Shown here: in pieces, positions 1-10,026 of the stretch
How positions within the stretch are numbered: the stretch's first letter is position 1
How the letters are laid out: each line of letters opens with the position of its first letter
Origin: Chryseobacterium piscicola
Lineage (GTDB): Bacteria > Bacteroidota > Bacteroidia > Flavobacteriales > Weeksellaceae
Direction: 5' to 3'
DNA: 64,000 bases
Assembly (NCBI RefSeq): GCF_900156685.1
Contig: NZ_FTOJ01000003.1
Span: 1 to 64,000, forward strand
Program-made: the position numbers and the translations under genes
Notes under the pieces: model-generated
Database searches by the model: none
Told to the model about the DNA's origin: nothing
Seen by the model: only the letters and a program-made list of their open reading frames with translations

Positions 1-131
1 CGCCATTTGTATAGCAAAGTCACTTTAATACCGAGTTCTCTGGCTAATTCTGATATATTATTTCTCTCTCTGCTCAATTGAACTGCTTGGGTTTTAAAAG
101 CAGGATCATAGATTTTTCGTTCTTGTTTCAT
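1..131 (-). CDS. IS3-family transposase OrfA, N-terminal part (runs off the window)
   Basis: Reading the minus strand from an ATG at 131 gives 43 codons that begin MKQERKIYDPAFKTQAVQL and continue with NNISELARELGIKVTLLYKW. This is the helix-turn-helix N-terminus typical of OrfA of IS3-family elements, the DNA-binding half of the OrfAB transposase. The gene runs off the left edge, so the rest of OrfA and OrfB are not visible. The position just upstream of a truncated receptor remnant supports an insertion. I am confident of the family but cannot name the subgroup. Confidence 0.8.
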   Translation of the reverse strand, partial: MKQERKIYDPAFKTQAVQLSRERNNISELARELGIKVTLLYKW

Positions 132-188
132 ATCTTAAAATTAAGGTTTTATGCTTAACTTTAACTGGACGTTAAATTAGTATATCCA
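1..188 (-). mobile_element. Terminal part of an IS3-like insertion sequence
   Basis: The OrfA start lies at 131, and IS3-family elements usually carry a short leader and an inverted repeat upstream of it. Read on the minus strand, position 188 begins TGGATATAC, which fits the 5'-TG end expected for IS3 elements. The receptor reading frame becomes open at about 181. The exact boundary is an inference, because the other end of the element lies outside the window and no target duplication can be checked. Confidence 0.4.
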
Positions 189-612
189 AAAAACGAATTT
201 TACGAATTGGAAAGCAGGATTTGAGATGAAGTCGGGATGGACAAAATTTGTTAATTACGAATTTGGATATGATTGGATATTTAATAAAATTAGTTCTGAA
301 GTAAATTCAAATAATTATATGGACCAAAAGGGATTTGCTAATCTGTATTTTACAGTTAATACCCAATTTAGAATAGAATCTTATCTTGAATACTATAAAT
401 TTGGAAATACCAATCAAAAAACCACACAGTTTTGGGATATAAAAATTAATTATATTTCAAAAAAATATGATTTTAATATTTTTGTTCAAGGAAATAATCT
501 GCTGAATTCAAACAGTATTCAAAGATATTCAATCAATAATATAAGTGAAAGTTTATATAATCAGAGATTGATTCCTCTGCATATTGTTTTTGGAATTAAT
601 AAGAATTTTTAA
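181..612 (+). pseudogene. 3' remnant of an outer-membrane beta-barrel receptor (TonB-dependent receptor-like)
   Basis: The frame is open from about 181 to the stop at 612, roughly 143 residues, with the first ATG only at 226. It shows alternating amphipathic strands, then GNNLLNSNSIQRYSI, and ends in FGINKNF with a terminal Phe. That is the usual end of Bacteroidota outer-membrane receptor barrels. No signal peptide, plug or upstream barrel is present, and IS3-type sequence lies directly upstream, so this is most likely the tail of a receptor broken by the insertion. The 5' part could lie beyond the element outside the window. A short intact barrel protein is a less likely alternative. Confidence 0.6.
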
Positions 613-1529
613 AACTCAAACTCCTCCGTCAACCTCCTATCCTCATCCAATCTCTCAACCAACTTTTCAATTCCTTCAAATTTAATTTCCTCATGAAGAA
701 AATCTCTGAATTTCACAGTGATATTTTCATCGTAAATATCGTCATTAAAATCTAGAATATAGACTTCAACGGTTAATTTTTCACCGTTCACGGTTGGGTT
801 GGTTCCCACACTCAGCATTCCTTTGTATTGATGGTTTTTTATGAAAACTTCTACAATGTACGCTCCTTTTTTAGGTAAAAGTTTAATAGATTCTGGTTCA
901 ATATTGGCTGTAGGATAACCGATCGTTCTTCCCAATTTTTTACCATGAGCCACCGTACCTGAAACAGAGTAGGAATAGCCCAGCATTTCATTAGCATCAA
1001 GAATATTCCCGTTTAGTAAAGCTGTCCGAACTTTGGTAGAGCTGATGTTATTTTCATGAATGTTAATGGCTTCCATTTGTTCGACCTCAAAATCGAGTTC
1101 TTTTGAAAGCTTTTGCAATAATTCAAAATTTCCACTCTTATTTTTACCAAAAACGTGGTCATAGCCAACGATGAGGTATTTTACATTGAGCTTTTCAACC
1201 AAAATTTGTCTTACAAACTCTTCTCCGGTAAGATTTCTGAATTCGTCGTCAAATTCTTTTAGAAAAAGATTAGCAATCCCGTATTTTTCTATCAGAACTT
1301 TTTTTTCATCTAAAGTATTGAGTAGTTTTAAGTCTTCCTGAGGATTAAAAACAAACCTTGGATGTGGCCAAAAGGTAAGAATTGCGGTATCAAGGTTTTT
1401 TTTAGAGCCAATTTTTGTGAGCTCATCAATTATACTTTTATGCCCCAAATGCACCCCGTCAAACATTCCTAATGACAATGCCAAAGGCTTTTGAGACAGA
1501 TAATCGCTAAAATTTTTGAAAACTTTCAA
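609..1529 (-). CDS. ribF: Bifunctional riboflavin kinase / FMN adenylyltransferase
   Basis: RibF phosphorylates riboflavin to FMN and adenylates FMN to FAD in the cytoplasm. The N-terminal nucleotidyltransferase domain shows GMFDGVHLGH (about residues 21-30), a second conserved block VGYDHVFGKNKSGN (121-134) and ISSTKVR (162-168). The C-terminal flavokinase domain starts near residue 191 with GTVAHGKKLGRTIGYPTAN. I chose the TTG at 1529 (306 residues, the usual length). The upstream ATG at 1571 would translate through a good -7 box at 1548-1556 and add 14 unrelated residues. The short leader leaves no room for an FMN riboswitch. The stop overlaps the end of the receptor remnant by 4 bp on the opposite strand. 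Confidence 0.93.
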   Translation of the reverse strand: MKVFKNFSDYLSQKPLALSLGMFDGVHLGHKSIIDELTKIGSKKNLDTAILTFWPHPRFVFNPQEDLKLLNTLDEKKVLIEKYGIANLFLKEFDDEFRNLTGEEFVRQILVEKLNVKYLIVGYDHVFGKNKSGNFELLQKLSKELDFEVEQMEAINIHENNISSTKVRTALLNGNILDANEMLGYSYSVSGTVAHGKKLGRTIGYPTANIEPESIKLLPKKGAYIVEVFIKNHQYKGMLSVGTNPTVNGEKLTVEVYILDFNDDIYDENITVKFRDFLHEEIKFEGIEKLVERLDEDRRLTEEFEF

Positions 1530-1547
1530 CCGGAAAAATTTTTGACT

Positions 1548-1579
1548 GCAAATATAAACATAATGTAACAATTTACCAA
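1548..1579 (-). promoter_or_regulatory. ribF promoter
   Basis: On the minus strand TTG (1577-1579) is followed after 20 nt by TATATTTG, matching the Bacteroidota -33/-7 pattern. The box ends about 20 nt before the TTG start codon of ribF, which supports that start. Confidence 0.7.
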
Positions 1580-1696
1580 TGGAATCGTGTAACAGTAAAA
1601 TGATGTAATTTCTATAGTCATTTATTGGTAAATTGCTAAATTTTTATATTGACACATTGTTTAAAAAAAGTATGATAAAAATCTTTTTTTTAGCAA

Positions 1697-3255
<1,559 letters not shown>

Positions 3256-3338
3256 GAAATTTTAAATGTTAAATTTTAGATTTTAGATTCTAAAATATCA
3301 TTTAAAATTTAAAATCTATAATCTATAATTCATAAAAG

Positions 3339-3620
3339 ATGAATATAAAAATTTTAACACCTGAACACGTAGTCTTTGAAGGAGAAGTAAATTCAGTTTT
3401 GCTTCCTGGAAAAAATGGTGAATTTCATATTATGAAAAATCACGCAGGAATCGTTTCTTCACTTGTTGGTGGTAAAGTGAAACTTTTTACACAATCTGTG
3501 GATGAAGCTTTTGCCAAAAACCTTACCAAAGAAAATGATAAAGATTCAATTTTTTCTTTCCCCATCAAAAGCGGTGTTGTAGAGTTTAATCATAACAAAG
3601 GAATCATTCTTTGCGAATAA
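3339..3620 (+). CDS. atpC: F1F0 ATP synthase subunit epsilon (short form)
   Basis: Epsilon links the rotating gamma shaft to the c-ring and can regulate ATPase activity. The 93 residues contain only the N-terminal beta-sandwich: MNIKILTPEHVVFEGEV at the start and LLPGKNGEFHIMKNHAGIVSSL at about 21-42. The C-terminal helical hairpin that acts as an inhibitory arm in E. coli is missing, as in other Bacteroidota. The 83-bp gap after atpD is AT-only repeat-like sequence with no clear promoter, so the two genes are probably co-transcribed. A strong hairpin with a T run follows. Confidence 0.93.
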   Translation: MNIKILTPEHVVFEGEVNSVLLPGKNGEFHIMKNHAGIVSSLVGGKVKLFTQSVDEAFAKNLTKENDKDSIFSFPIKSGVVEFNHNKGIILCE

Positions 3621-3651
3621 TTAATTTGAAAAGCTAAATATATTTTCAAGG

Positions 3652-3680
3652 AAAGTGTAACTTTGTTACACTTTTTTTTT
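3652..3680 (+). terminator. Terminator of atpD-atpC
   Basis: The arms GTGTAAC (3655-3661) and GTTACAC (3665-3671) are separated by TTT and followed by nine T residues. The hairpin closes the ATP synthase unit. Confidence 0.85.
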
Positions 3681-3706
3681 ATTCAACCCAATCATATTAT
3701 GTTTTC

Positions 3707-4537
3707 ATGAGAATATTTTTTCTAATCTTATTTTCGGTCTGCAGCAGTTTTTTTAATGCTCAGATTATTAAAACTAAAAGAGGAATTGTAAGTATTGACG
3801 GAATTCATGTAGCAAAAATTTCAGAAAAATCTGGAGTGTACACTTTTATGGATTTGAAAGAAACTCCCATGTACACCATAGAATTTGTTGATAAAAGTAT
3901 AACAGATTCTGTACGAGATAGCTATATAAAAATCAAACGTATTTACAATCAAGAAAAAACACTTGAAATGGATTATGTTTCTCCTTCAGCGTTTTCGGGT
4001 GAAGAAAAATCTGCGGTTTTTACTTGTATTAAAGAATTAAAAGTTATCGACAACAGAGGAATAAATATAAGAAATCTTGATGCTATATTTACAAATTCCC
4101 CAAAACGAAAATTTGATAATCGAACAAAAGAAGCATACACTATAAAATCTAAAGTAGACAGATTAAACATTACTGTAAATAATGTTGGCGAAATATTAAG
4201 TAACGGAAAACCAGTTGGTTATTTTACTAATTTGCCAGTGAGTTTCGGATCTGAGGATACGGTTTCAGATAAAACATTTATTGATATTGAAATTTATGAC
4301 GCAAAAAGTAAATACATCGGTAGATACATTACCACAACAAAGCAAATTAAAAGTGCAGCTGGTAAAACTTTTACTTTGTATAGAGAAATGTCGGGTAGAG
4401 CATCCATTTTAAAGTTCCCCACTTATAAAGCTATTGCCGAAAGAATGGCTATAATGGATCCAAATTTTATTAAAATACAAGAAAAAGTAAGTGTAGGAGA
4501 AGTGGTGAGAGATGGAATTGAAAAAGATAAAACATAA
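3707..4537 (+). CDS. Secreted protein of unknown function
   Basis: This is a 276-residue protein with a clear signal peptide (MRIFFLILFSVCSSFFNAQ, cleavage likely after Ala18). The mature part is rich in beta-prone segments and lysine and has no cysteine pair, lipobox or catalytic motif that I recognise. The family is not known to me. It is probably periplasmic or surface-associated and apparently monocistronic, lying between the atpC terminator and a bidirectional hairpin at 4618-4656. The first ATG, placed directly before the signal peptide, is the natural start. Confidence 0.75.
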   Translation: MRIFFLILFSVCSSFFNAQIIKTKRGIVSIDGIHVAKISEKSGVYTFMDLKETPMYTIEFVDKSITDSVRDSYIKIKRIYNQEKTLEMDYVSPSAFSGEEKSAVFTCIKELKVIDNRGINIRNLDAIFTNSPKRKFDNRTKEAYTIKSKVDRLNITVNNVGEILSNGKPVGYFTNLPVSFGSEDTVSDKTFIDIEIYDAKSKYIGRYITTTKQIKSAAGKTFTLYREMSGRASILKFPTYKAIAERMAIMDPNFIKIQEKVSVGEVVRDGIEKDKT

Positions 4538-4617
4538 ATTATCAAAATTAAAAACTAAATTTTAATGCACTTTGGCCAGTTTTCTAAATCAATACGAAAT
4601 GGTTTCAGATTAAACAC

Positions 4618-4656
4618 AAAATATTCTGAAAACTTATTTTCAGAATATTTTTTATA
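4618..4656. terminator. Bidirectional terminator between convergent genes
   Basis: A 13-bp stem (AATATTCTGAAAA with TTTTCAGAATATT, loop CTTA) is flanked by A residues on the left and six T residues on the right. It serves the secreted-protein gene on the left and the radical SAM gene on the right. Confidence 0.8.
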
Positions 4657-4744
4657 CATTTTACTCTCGTTTATTTTGTCATTGTATATCTTAAATACTA
4701 GATTTTCTTTCTATAAAATATCCCTATAATTTTAAAATCCTTAA

Positions 4745-6931
4745 TTATAAGCTCAAGATCACCCCATTTTCTTTCAACTGTTGCAGTGGTTTTGAGAACC
4801 AAAACATTTCAAAATTTTCGAAGCGATTTTCAAATTGATTTTTAAGATGTTGAAGCGTAATCTTTTGAGATTGTTCTGTAGAATTTTCCTGCATTGCTTC
4901 CATCAGCCATTCTGCGTGACCAGGCTCCAAATCAACACTTACAATATTTGTTTTTAGATGTATTGTAATTTTGATATACGGATATTCGTTTTGTTTTTTC
5001 TTTTTTAAACGATTCTCAGCGATTACATTTTTTGATAAAAATATAATTTTTGAATTGGGTTTAAATTTAAAATCCTCTTCCTCCAACAAGCAATCATGAA
5101 TATAATTGGGATGAATTGTTGTTTTCGGAATTTTAAAATCAAACCAATCCTGAAGTGGAATTTCAAAATTGATATTATGCATATAATTGAAAAGAGATTT
5201 CTTCAGACCAAAACTGAATTTACCATGATCAATTCCTGTTTTGTCTGTAAAATCTATATCATTATTGGCAAAGAAGATTTCTTTTTTGTTTGGTGTGACT
5301 TCAAACACCTCAGGATTTAGGCCTACCGGAGAATGTGCAGTCATTGCAAACTGATGCCAAAAAGCACTTTGAAGAATTCCCATTTCGAAAAGTTGGCGAA
5401 CCATTTCCAAAGAATCAATTGTTTCTTGAATAGTTTGTGTAGGGTAACCATACATCAGATAAGCATGAATCATTATTCCAGCTTCGGTAAAATTTCTTGT
5501 CACTTTGGCTACTTGCTCTACAGAAATTCCTTTGTCTATTAATTTTAATAATCTATCACTTGCCACTTCAAGACCGCCGGAGACGGCAACACAGCCGGAA
5601 AGTTTCAGTAAAAAACATAAATCCCGAGTGAAACTTTTTTCGAAACGAATATTTGTCCACCAAGTTACGACAAGGTTTCTTCTTAAAATTTCCAGAGCAA
5701 CTTCTCGCATTAATGCTGGAGGAGCAGCTTCGTCCACAAAATGAAATCCTGTTTCTCCAGTTTGTGCAATCAATTCTTCCATTCTGTCGACCAGAATTTT
5801 CGCGGAAATGGGTTCGTATATTTTTATGTAATCTAACGAAATATCACAGAAAGTACATTTTCCCCAATAGCAACCATGGGCCATCGTAAGCTTATTCCAT
5901 CTGCCATCGCTCCATAAACTATGCATCGGATTGGCAATTTCAATCACTGAAATATATTGATCTAATTGTAAATCAGTATAATCTGGGGTTCCAATATCTG
6001 CTTGTTTATAATCGTGTCTTTTAGAATTGTTTTTATAGACAACTTCTTGGTTTTCAAGTAAAAAAGTTCTTTTAAATTCTAAATTTTCAGAATTTTTCAA
6101 ATTTTCGCAAAGCAATTCCAGAGGTAATTCACCATCATCCAAAGTAATGAAATCAAAAAATTCAAAAACCCTTTTGTCTTTTAGTTCCCGCAGTTCGGTA
6201 TTCGGAAAACCGCCGCCCATCGCAGTTTTTATATGAGGATATTTTTCTTTAATCCATTTTGCACAACGAAAGGCTGAATATAGATTTCCCGGAAACGGCA
6301 CCGAAAAACAGACCATTTTTGGCTGAACAAATTTTAATTTTTCATCTAAAACTTCTAAACTTATTTCGTCAATAAATGTTTGATCTGATCCTATTTTAAG
6401 ATACAATTCATCAAAAGTATTGGCACTTTTTCCTAATCTTTCGGCATATCTGCTGAAGCCAAAATCAGAATCTACTGCTTCAACTATATAATCAGATAAA
6501 TCTTCTAAGTATAATGTAGACAGGTGTTTAGCTTTGTCTTGTAATCCCATATTACCAAACGCAAATTCTATGTCATCTAACTGATTGAATCTGGATGCTT
6601 CCGGTAAAAAATTCATTGAGCAGATTTGTCTTGCCAAAGTAGGATTTTTGCCTTGTAAAAAAGAAATGACTTGATTAATGGTTTTTATATATTCATTTTG
6701 TAAAGAATAAATTCTTTGAGAATTTTCTGTAATAGATTGAATTTCAATTTTTTGATTAAAAATTTTTGACAAGCCTTTTTTTGAAAATAATTCCAAAATG
6801 ACCTCAATCCCCAAATCTATCTGGTAGCTCGAAATGTTTTTAGTATTCAAAAAACCTTTGATATAAGCTGTAGCAGGATAAGGAGTATTGAGTTGCGTAA
6901 AAGGCGGAGTAATAAGAAGAAGATCTTTCAA
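4745..6931 (-). CDS. Radical SAM protein with B12-binding-like N-terminal domain
   Basis: The 728-residue protein has an N-terminal Rossmann-like region (DLLLITPPFTQLNTPYPA) resembling B12-binding domains, though no DxHxxG cobalamin motif is visible. A radical SAM core follows, with the cluster motif C354-YWGK-C359-TF-C362 after MAHG. Downstream are the glycine-rich GGLEVASDRLL and the GYPTQTIQETIDSL segment typical of the superfamily. The cysteine spacing is CX4CX2C rather than the usual CX3CX2C. The substrate is unknown. I chose TTG at 6931 because the ATG at 6982 would place a -7 box (TAAATTTG) inside the coding region. It is divergent from the SGNH gene at 7026. Confidence 0.8.
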   Translation of the reverse strand: MKDLLLITPPFTQLNTPYPATAYIKGFLNTKNISSYQIDLGIEVILELFSKKGLSKIFNQKIEIQSITENSQRIYSLQNEYIKTINQVISFLQGKNPTLARQICSMNFLPEASRFNQLDDIEFAFGNMGLQDKAKHLSTLYLEDLSDYIVEAVDSDFGFSRYAERLGKSANTFDELYLKIGSDQTFIDEISLEVLDEKLKFVQPKMVCFSVPFPGNLYSAFRCAKWIKEKYPHIKTAMGGGFPNTELRELKDKRVFEFFDFITLDDGELPLELLCENLKNSENLEFKRTFLLENQEVVYKNNSKRHDYKQADIGTPDYTDLQLDQYISVIEIANPMHSLWSDGRWNKLTMAHGCYWGKCTFCDISLDYIKIYEPISAKILVDRMEELIAQTGETGFHFVDEAAPPALMREVALEILRRNLVVTWWTNIRFEKSFTRDLCFLLKLSGCVAVSGGLEVASDRLLKLIDKGISVEQVAKVTRNFTEAGIMIHAYLMYGYPTQTIQETIDSLEMVRQLFEMGILQSAFWHQFAMTAHSPVGLNPEVFEVTPNKKEIFFANNDIDFTDKTGIDHGKFSFGLKKSLFNYMHNINFEIPLQDWFDFKIPKTTIHPNYIHDCLLEEEDFKFKPNSKIIFLSKNVIAENRLKKKKQNEYPYIKITIHLKTNIVSVDLEPGHAEWLMEAMQENSTEQSQKITLQHLKNQFENRFENFEMFWFSKPLQQLKENGVILSL

Positions 6932-7025
6932 GAAAAAAATTTTTACAAATTTACGTTTTAAAATGAAAACAACATATTTCATTTATACAGAATAAATTTT
7001 AAATAAAAATTTTTAAATTCACACT

Positions 7026-8345
7026 ATGAAACTTTCTCTTACGATTTTACCAGCCGTTTTTTTTGCATTTTCCTTGAATGTAAAAGCACAAAATATTGAA
7101 AATGAAATTGTTTTGAAACCGTTCTTCGAAAAATTGAATAAAAATGAAGTGAATCATATTCTTTTTATTGGAGATTCTCACATTCAGGCAGATCATCTAA
7201 CAGGTTATCTTCGCAAGAAATTTCAAAATAAATACGGAAATGCTGGCCGTGGGCTCGTTTTTCCTTATCAGATTGCCAATACCAATGGTGCTGAAGATTT
7301 TGTTTCGGTAAGTAATCAACCTTGGGAAACATTCAGACTTGTACATGAACAAAAGATTTTCCCTCAAATTGGGGCTTCGGGTTTTGTGATTGGAAATAAA
7401 GAAAATTCTTTTCTAGAAATTGCTTTTAAAAATCCAGATGATAGCTTTGATAAAGTTGTGATTTACAATGACTCTAAAATGAGTGGAGGAGATTTTTATT
7501 TGTATACTGAAAAGCAATCTTTGAAAGATTTTATTCAGAAAAAAACAGAAAAACTGAATCATACAGCTATTGCCGAGCAGACTTTTCATGAAATTGTGTC
7601 TAAATATAATACAACTACCACAAAACTACGTGCGCTGAATGGTGATAAAATTTTAAACCCAAAAGAAGGTTTTGTTTATAAAATTGAAAGAAATTTTTTA
7701 ATTTATAATCCTGATTTTGAACAAAATATTGATCAAATAGGCGTTTTTAAATTTTCAAACTCTAAAAAAGAGGTTGATTTTAAAATTCCTCAAAATATAT
7801 TTTTATTGAAAACAAATAACCCAAACGGAAATATATTTTATGGTTTTCAGTTTCTAAAAAATGTAAATAAAGGTGTTGTTTTCAATACTGTTGGAGTAAA
7901 TGGTGCAACGTACAACGATTTTCTAAAATTTCCACTTCAGCTTGAGCAACTTTCAAAAATGAAGTCTGATGTTCTTATCATTGCATTAGGTACAAATGAA
8001 GCTTTTGGGAAAGTAGAAAAAGAAGAATTTCAAAAAAATGTTGCTGATATGATTTCAAAATTTAGAAATGAAAATCCTGCTTTACCGATTTTACTAATTA
8101 GTCCGCCGGATAATTCGCCAAAGGAAAATCGTACTATTGAAGTAATTGGTTGGATTGAAGAAAGTGCGATACAAAATAACACTGCTTTTTTTAATCTCTT
8201 TGAAGCAAGTGGTGGAAAAGGTTCTTTCAAAAAAGCACAATCGCAAAAAGAGGCGAGTGGCGACGGTGTTCACTATCTAAAACCAGGTTATGAAAAACAA
8301 GCTGAAGTGATTTGGAAAGCATTACAAAAAACTGCAGAAAATTAA
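7026..8345 (+). CDS. Secreted SGNH/GDSL-family hydrolase or acetyltransferase-associated protein
   Basis: A signal peptide (cleavage near Ala21) is followed by the SGNH block I IGDSHIQAD (Ser51), a block III-like GTNEAFG and the C-terminal catalytic pair DGVH (Asp413, His416). SGNH proteins of this long form (439 residues) often act as O-acetyl esterases or transferases on extracellular polysaccharides. It converges on the MBOAT gene and, with the second SGNH gene at 10023, forms an apparent O-acylation locus. Its own substrate cannot be read from sequence. The start is the only ATG before the signal peptide. Confidence 0.8.
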   Translation: MKLSLTILPAVFFAFSLNVKAQNIENEIVLKPFFEKLNKNEVNHILFIGDSHIQADHLTGYLRKKFQNKYGNAGRGLVFPYQIANTNGAEDFVSVSNQPWETFRLVHEQKIFPQIGASGFVIGNKENSFLEIAFKNPDDSFDKVVIYNDSKMSGGDFYLYTEKQSLKDFIQKKTEKLNHTAIAEQTFHEIVSKYNTTTTKLRALNGDKILNPKEGFVYKIERNFLIYNPDFEQNIDQIGVFKFSNSKKEVDFKIPQNIFLLKTNNPNGNIFYGFQFLKNVNKGVVFNTVGVNGATYNDFLKFPLQLEQLSKMKSDVLIIALGTNEAFGKVEKEEFQKNVADMISKFRNENPALPILLISPPDNSPKENRTIEVIGWIEESAIQNNTAFFNLFEASGGKGSFKKAQSQKEASGDGVHYLKPGYEKQAEVIWKALQKTAEN

Positions 8346-8366
8346 TCTGCAGTTTTTTTATTTTTT
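8331..8366. terminator. Bidirectional terminator between the SGNH and MBOAT genes
   Basis: ACTGCAGA (8331-8338) pairs with TCTGCAGT (8346-8353) and is followed by seven T residues. The hairpin contains the stop codon of the SGNH gene and lies next to the stop of the convergent MBOAT gene. Confidence 0.8.
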
Positions 8367-10026
8367 AAAACTGGAGGTAAATTGGTAAAACCTGTTCTGC
8401 AGATTTAAAATAACCGTATAGAATTAGGAAGCCGAAAAATACAATGATGTAAACTCCAAGTGGAACAGTTTTTATTTTAACAACTGCTTTCTCCGCCCAG
8501 TCATCAGGTATAAAATGAATAATCATTGCAAAAACAATCATCCAAATTACTTTTTTATAGTTATCATAGAACGGTAAAAATACTTCTGCATCAAAATTAT
8601 AAATGATTTGATTAATCATCGTGATGGCAGCATCATAGTTTTCTGCCCGGAAAAATATCCAACCGAAACATACAAAGTGAAAGGTGAAAATTCCCATTAT
8701 AACTCTATAAACTATTGAATTATTAAAACTTGCAAAAGTTTTACCTGTGAGTAACATCCAAATTTTGTGAATTCCCAAACCTACGCCGTGAATGGCTCCC
8801 CAAATAATAAAATTCCAACTTGCACCGTGCCAAAAACCACCTAAAAGCATTGTTGTTAAAAGATTAAAGTTTGCTGCAATGCCTTTTGAGTTTTTGGTAA
8901 TAATTGCCGGAAGCAAGAAAATTAAAAGTAAAACTACAGAAACTAATGAAGCATAGATGTAATTTAATTTAAATAAATTGACTGACATTAAAAAAGCTCC
9001 TACAAGAAATAATGTTACAAAAATAAACGATCCTACCGAGAATTTTTTGTTCCCACCAAGCGGAATATAAAGATAATCTTTCAGCCAAGATGATAGAGAA
9101 ATATGCCATCTTCTCCAGAATTCTGTGATGTTTTTGCTCTGGTAAGGCGAGAAAAAATTCGCAGGAATTTTGAAACCAAGCCAAAGTGCAATTCCTATTG
9201 CAATATCGCTATAACCACTGAAATCACAATAAATGACCATCGCATAACCGTATACTGCAAATAAATTTTCTAGTCCTGTGTGAAGTGAGGGAGTATCAAA
9301 GATATAATTAACTAGGTTGAGTGTGATATAATCTGAAATGACCAGTTTTTTTATTAAACCCGAAACAATTAAATAAAATCCCATAGAAAAATCTCTTTCA
9401 GAAATAATATATGGCTTATTGATTTGCGGAACAAAATCGTGCGCTCTTACAATCGGTCCCATCATTAATTTTGGAAAAAACGAAAGGAAAAGTAGATAGT
9501 CTGTAAACTTTTTTGCAGGTTTAAAATCTCCGCGATAAACATCGATAGTGTAACTCAAGTTTTCAAACGTAAAAAATGAAATTCCAATGGGAAGAATAAT
9601 GTGTAGTGGATTAAATTCTGTAGTGAAAATTTCATTAGATACCGTAATGAAAAAATTGGTGTATTTGTAATAAAATAAAATTGCAAGGTTAATTATAATG
9701 CTTAGAATCAAGAGAGAAATTTTCCCAGATTTTTCTTTTGATCTGTAAATAAGATTAGATAAAGCAAAATTTATCATTGCTGAAACTATCACCAAACCAA
9801 CAAACCAGCCACTCGCTTTGTAAAAAAAATACAAGGAAAAGAAGGTAAAAACATATCTTCTCGCAGTATGATGATTTTTCAGCAAGAAAAAAAGCAAAAT
9901 AAAAAGTGTGAAAAAATACACAAAAAACCCATTATTGAAGAGTAAAGGATTTTTCGGATCGTATAGAAACTGGTTTAGAAAAGCATTCCAGTCAAATGAA
10001 GAAAAAAAGTTTTCTAACTGTTTCAT
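8365..10026 (-). CDS. MBOAT-family membrane O-acyltransferase (AlgI-like)
   Basis: A 553-residue polytopic membrane protein. The conserved MBOAT features are present: FFPKLMMGPIVRA near residue 185, YSDIAIGIALWLGFKIPANFFSPY, FWRRWHISLSSWLKDYLYIPLGG and the catalytic histidine His400 in GGFWHGASWNF. Such proteins move acyl (usually acetyl) groups across the inner membrane for O-acetylation of exported polysaccharide, as AlgI does for alginate. Its start overlaps the stop of the upstream SGNH gene by 4 bp (10023-10026), so the two are translated together. The acceptor polymer is not identified here. Confidence 0.9.
   Translation of the reverse strand: MKQLENFFSSFDWNAFLNQFLYDPKNPLLFNNGFFVYFFTLFILLFFLLKNHHTARRYVFTFFSLYFFYKASGWFVGLVIVSAMINFALSNLIYRSKEKSGKISLLILSIIINLAILFYYKYTNFFITVSNEIFTTEFNPLHIILPIGISFFTFENLSYTIDVYRGDFKPAKKFTDYLLFLSFFPKLMMGPIVRAHDFVPQINKPYIISERDFSMGFYLIVSGLIKKLVISDYITLNLVNYIFDTPSLHTGLENLFAVYGYAMVIYCDFSGYSDIAIGIALWLGFKIPANFFSPYQSKNITEFWRRWHISLSSWLKDYLYIPLGGNKKFSVGSFIFVTLFLVGAFLMSVNLFKLNYIYASLVSVVLLLIFLLPAIITKNSKGIAANFNLLTTMLLGGFWHGASWNFIIWGAIHGVGLGIHKIWMLLTGKTFASFNNSIVYRVIMGIFTFHFVCFGWIFFRAENYDAAITMINQIIYNFDAEVFLPFYDNYKKVIWMIVFAMIIHFIPDDWAEKAVVKIKTVPLGVYIIVFFGFLILYGYFKSAEQVLPIYLQF

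Noticed and set aside
3256..3338. Possible promoter or small RNA between atpD and atpC
   Set aside because: Only AT-only repeat-like sequence (TTTTAGATT-type units), without a TAnnTTTG box or stable hairpin.
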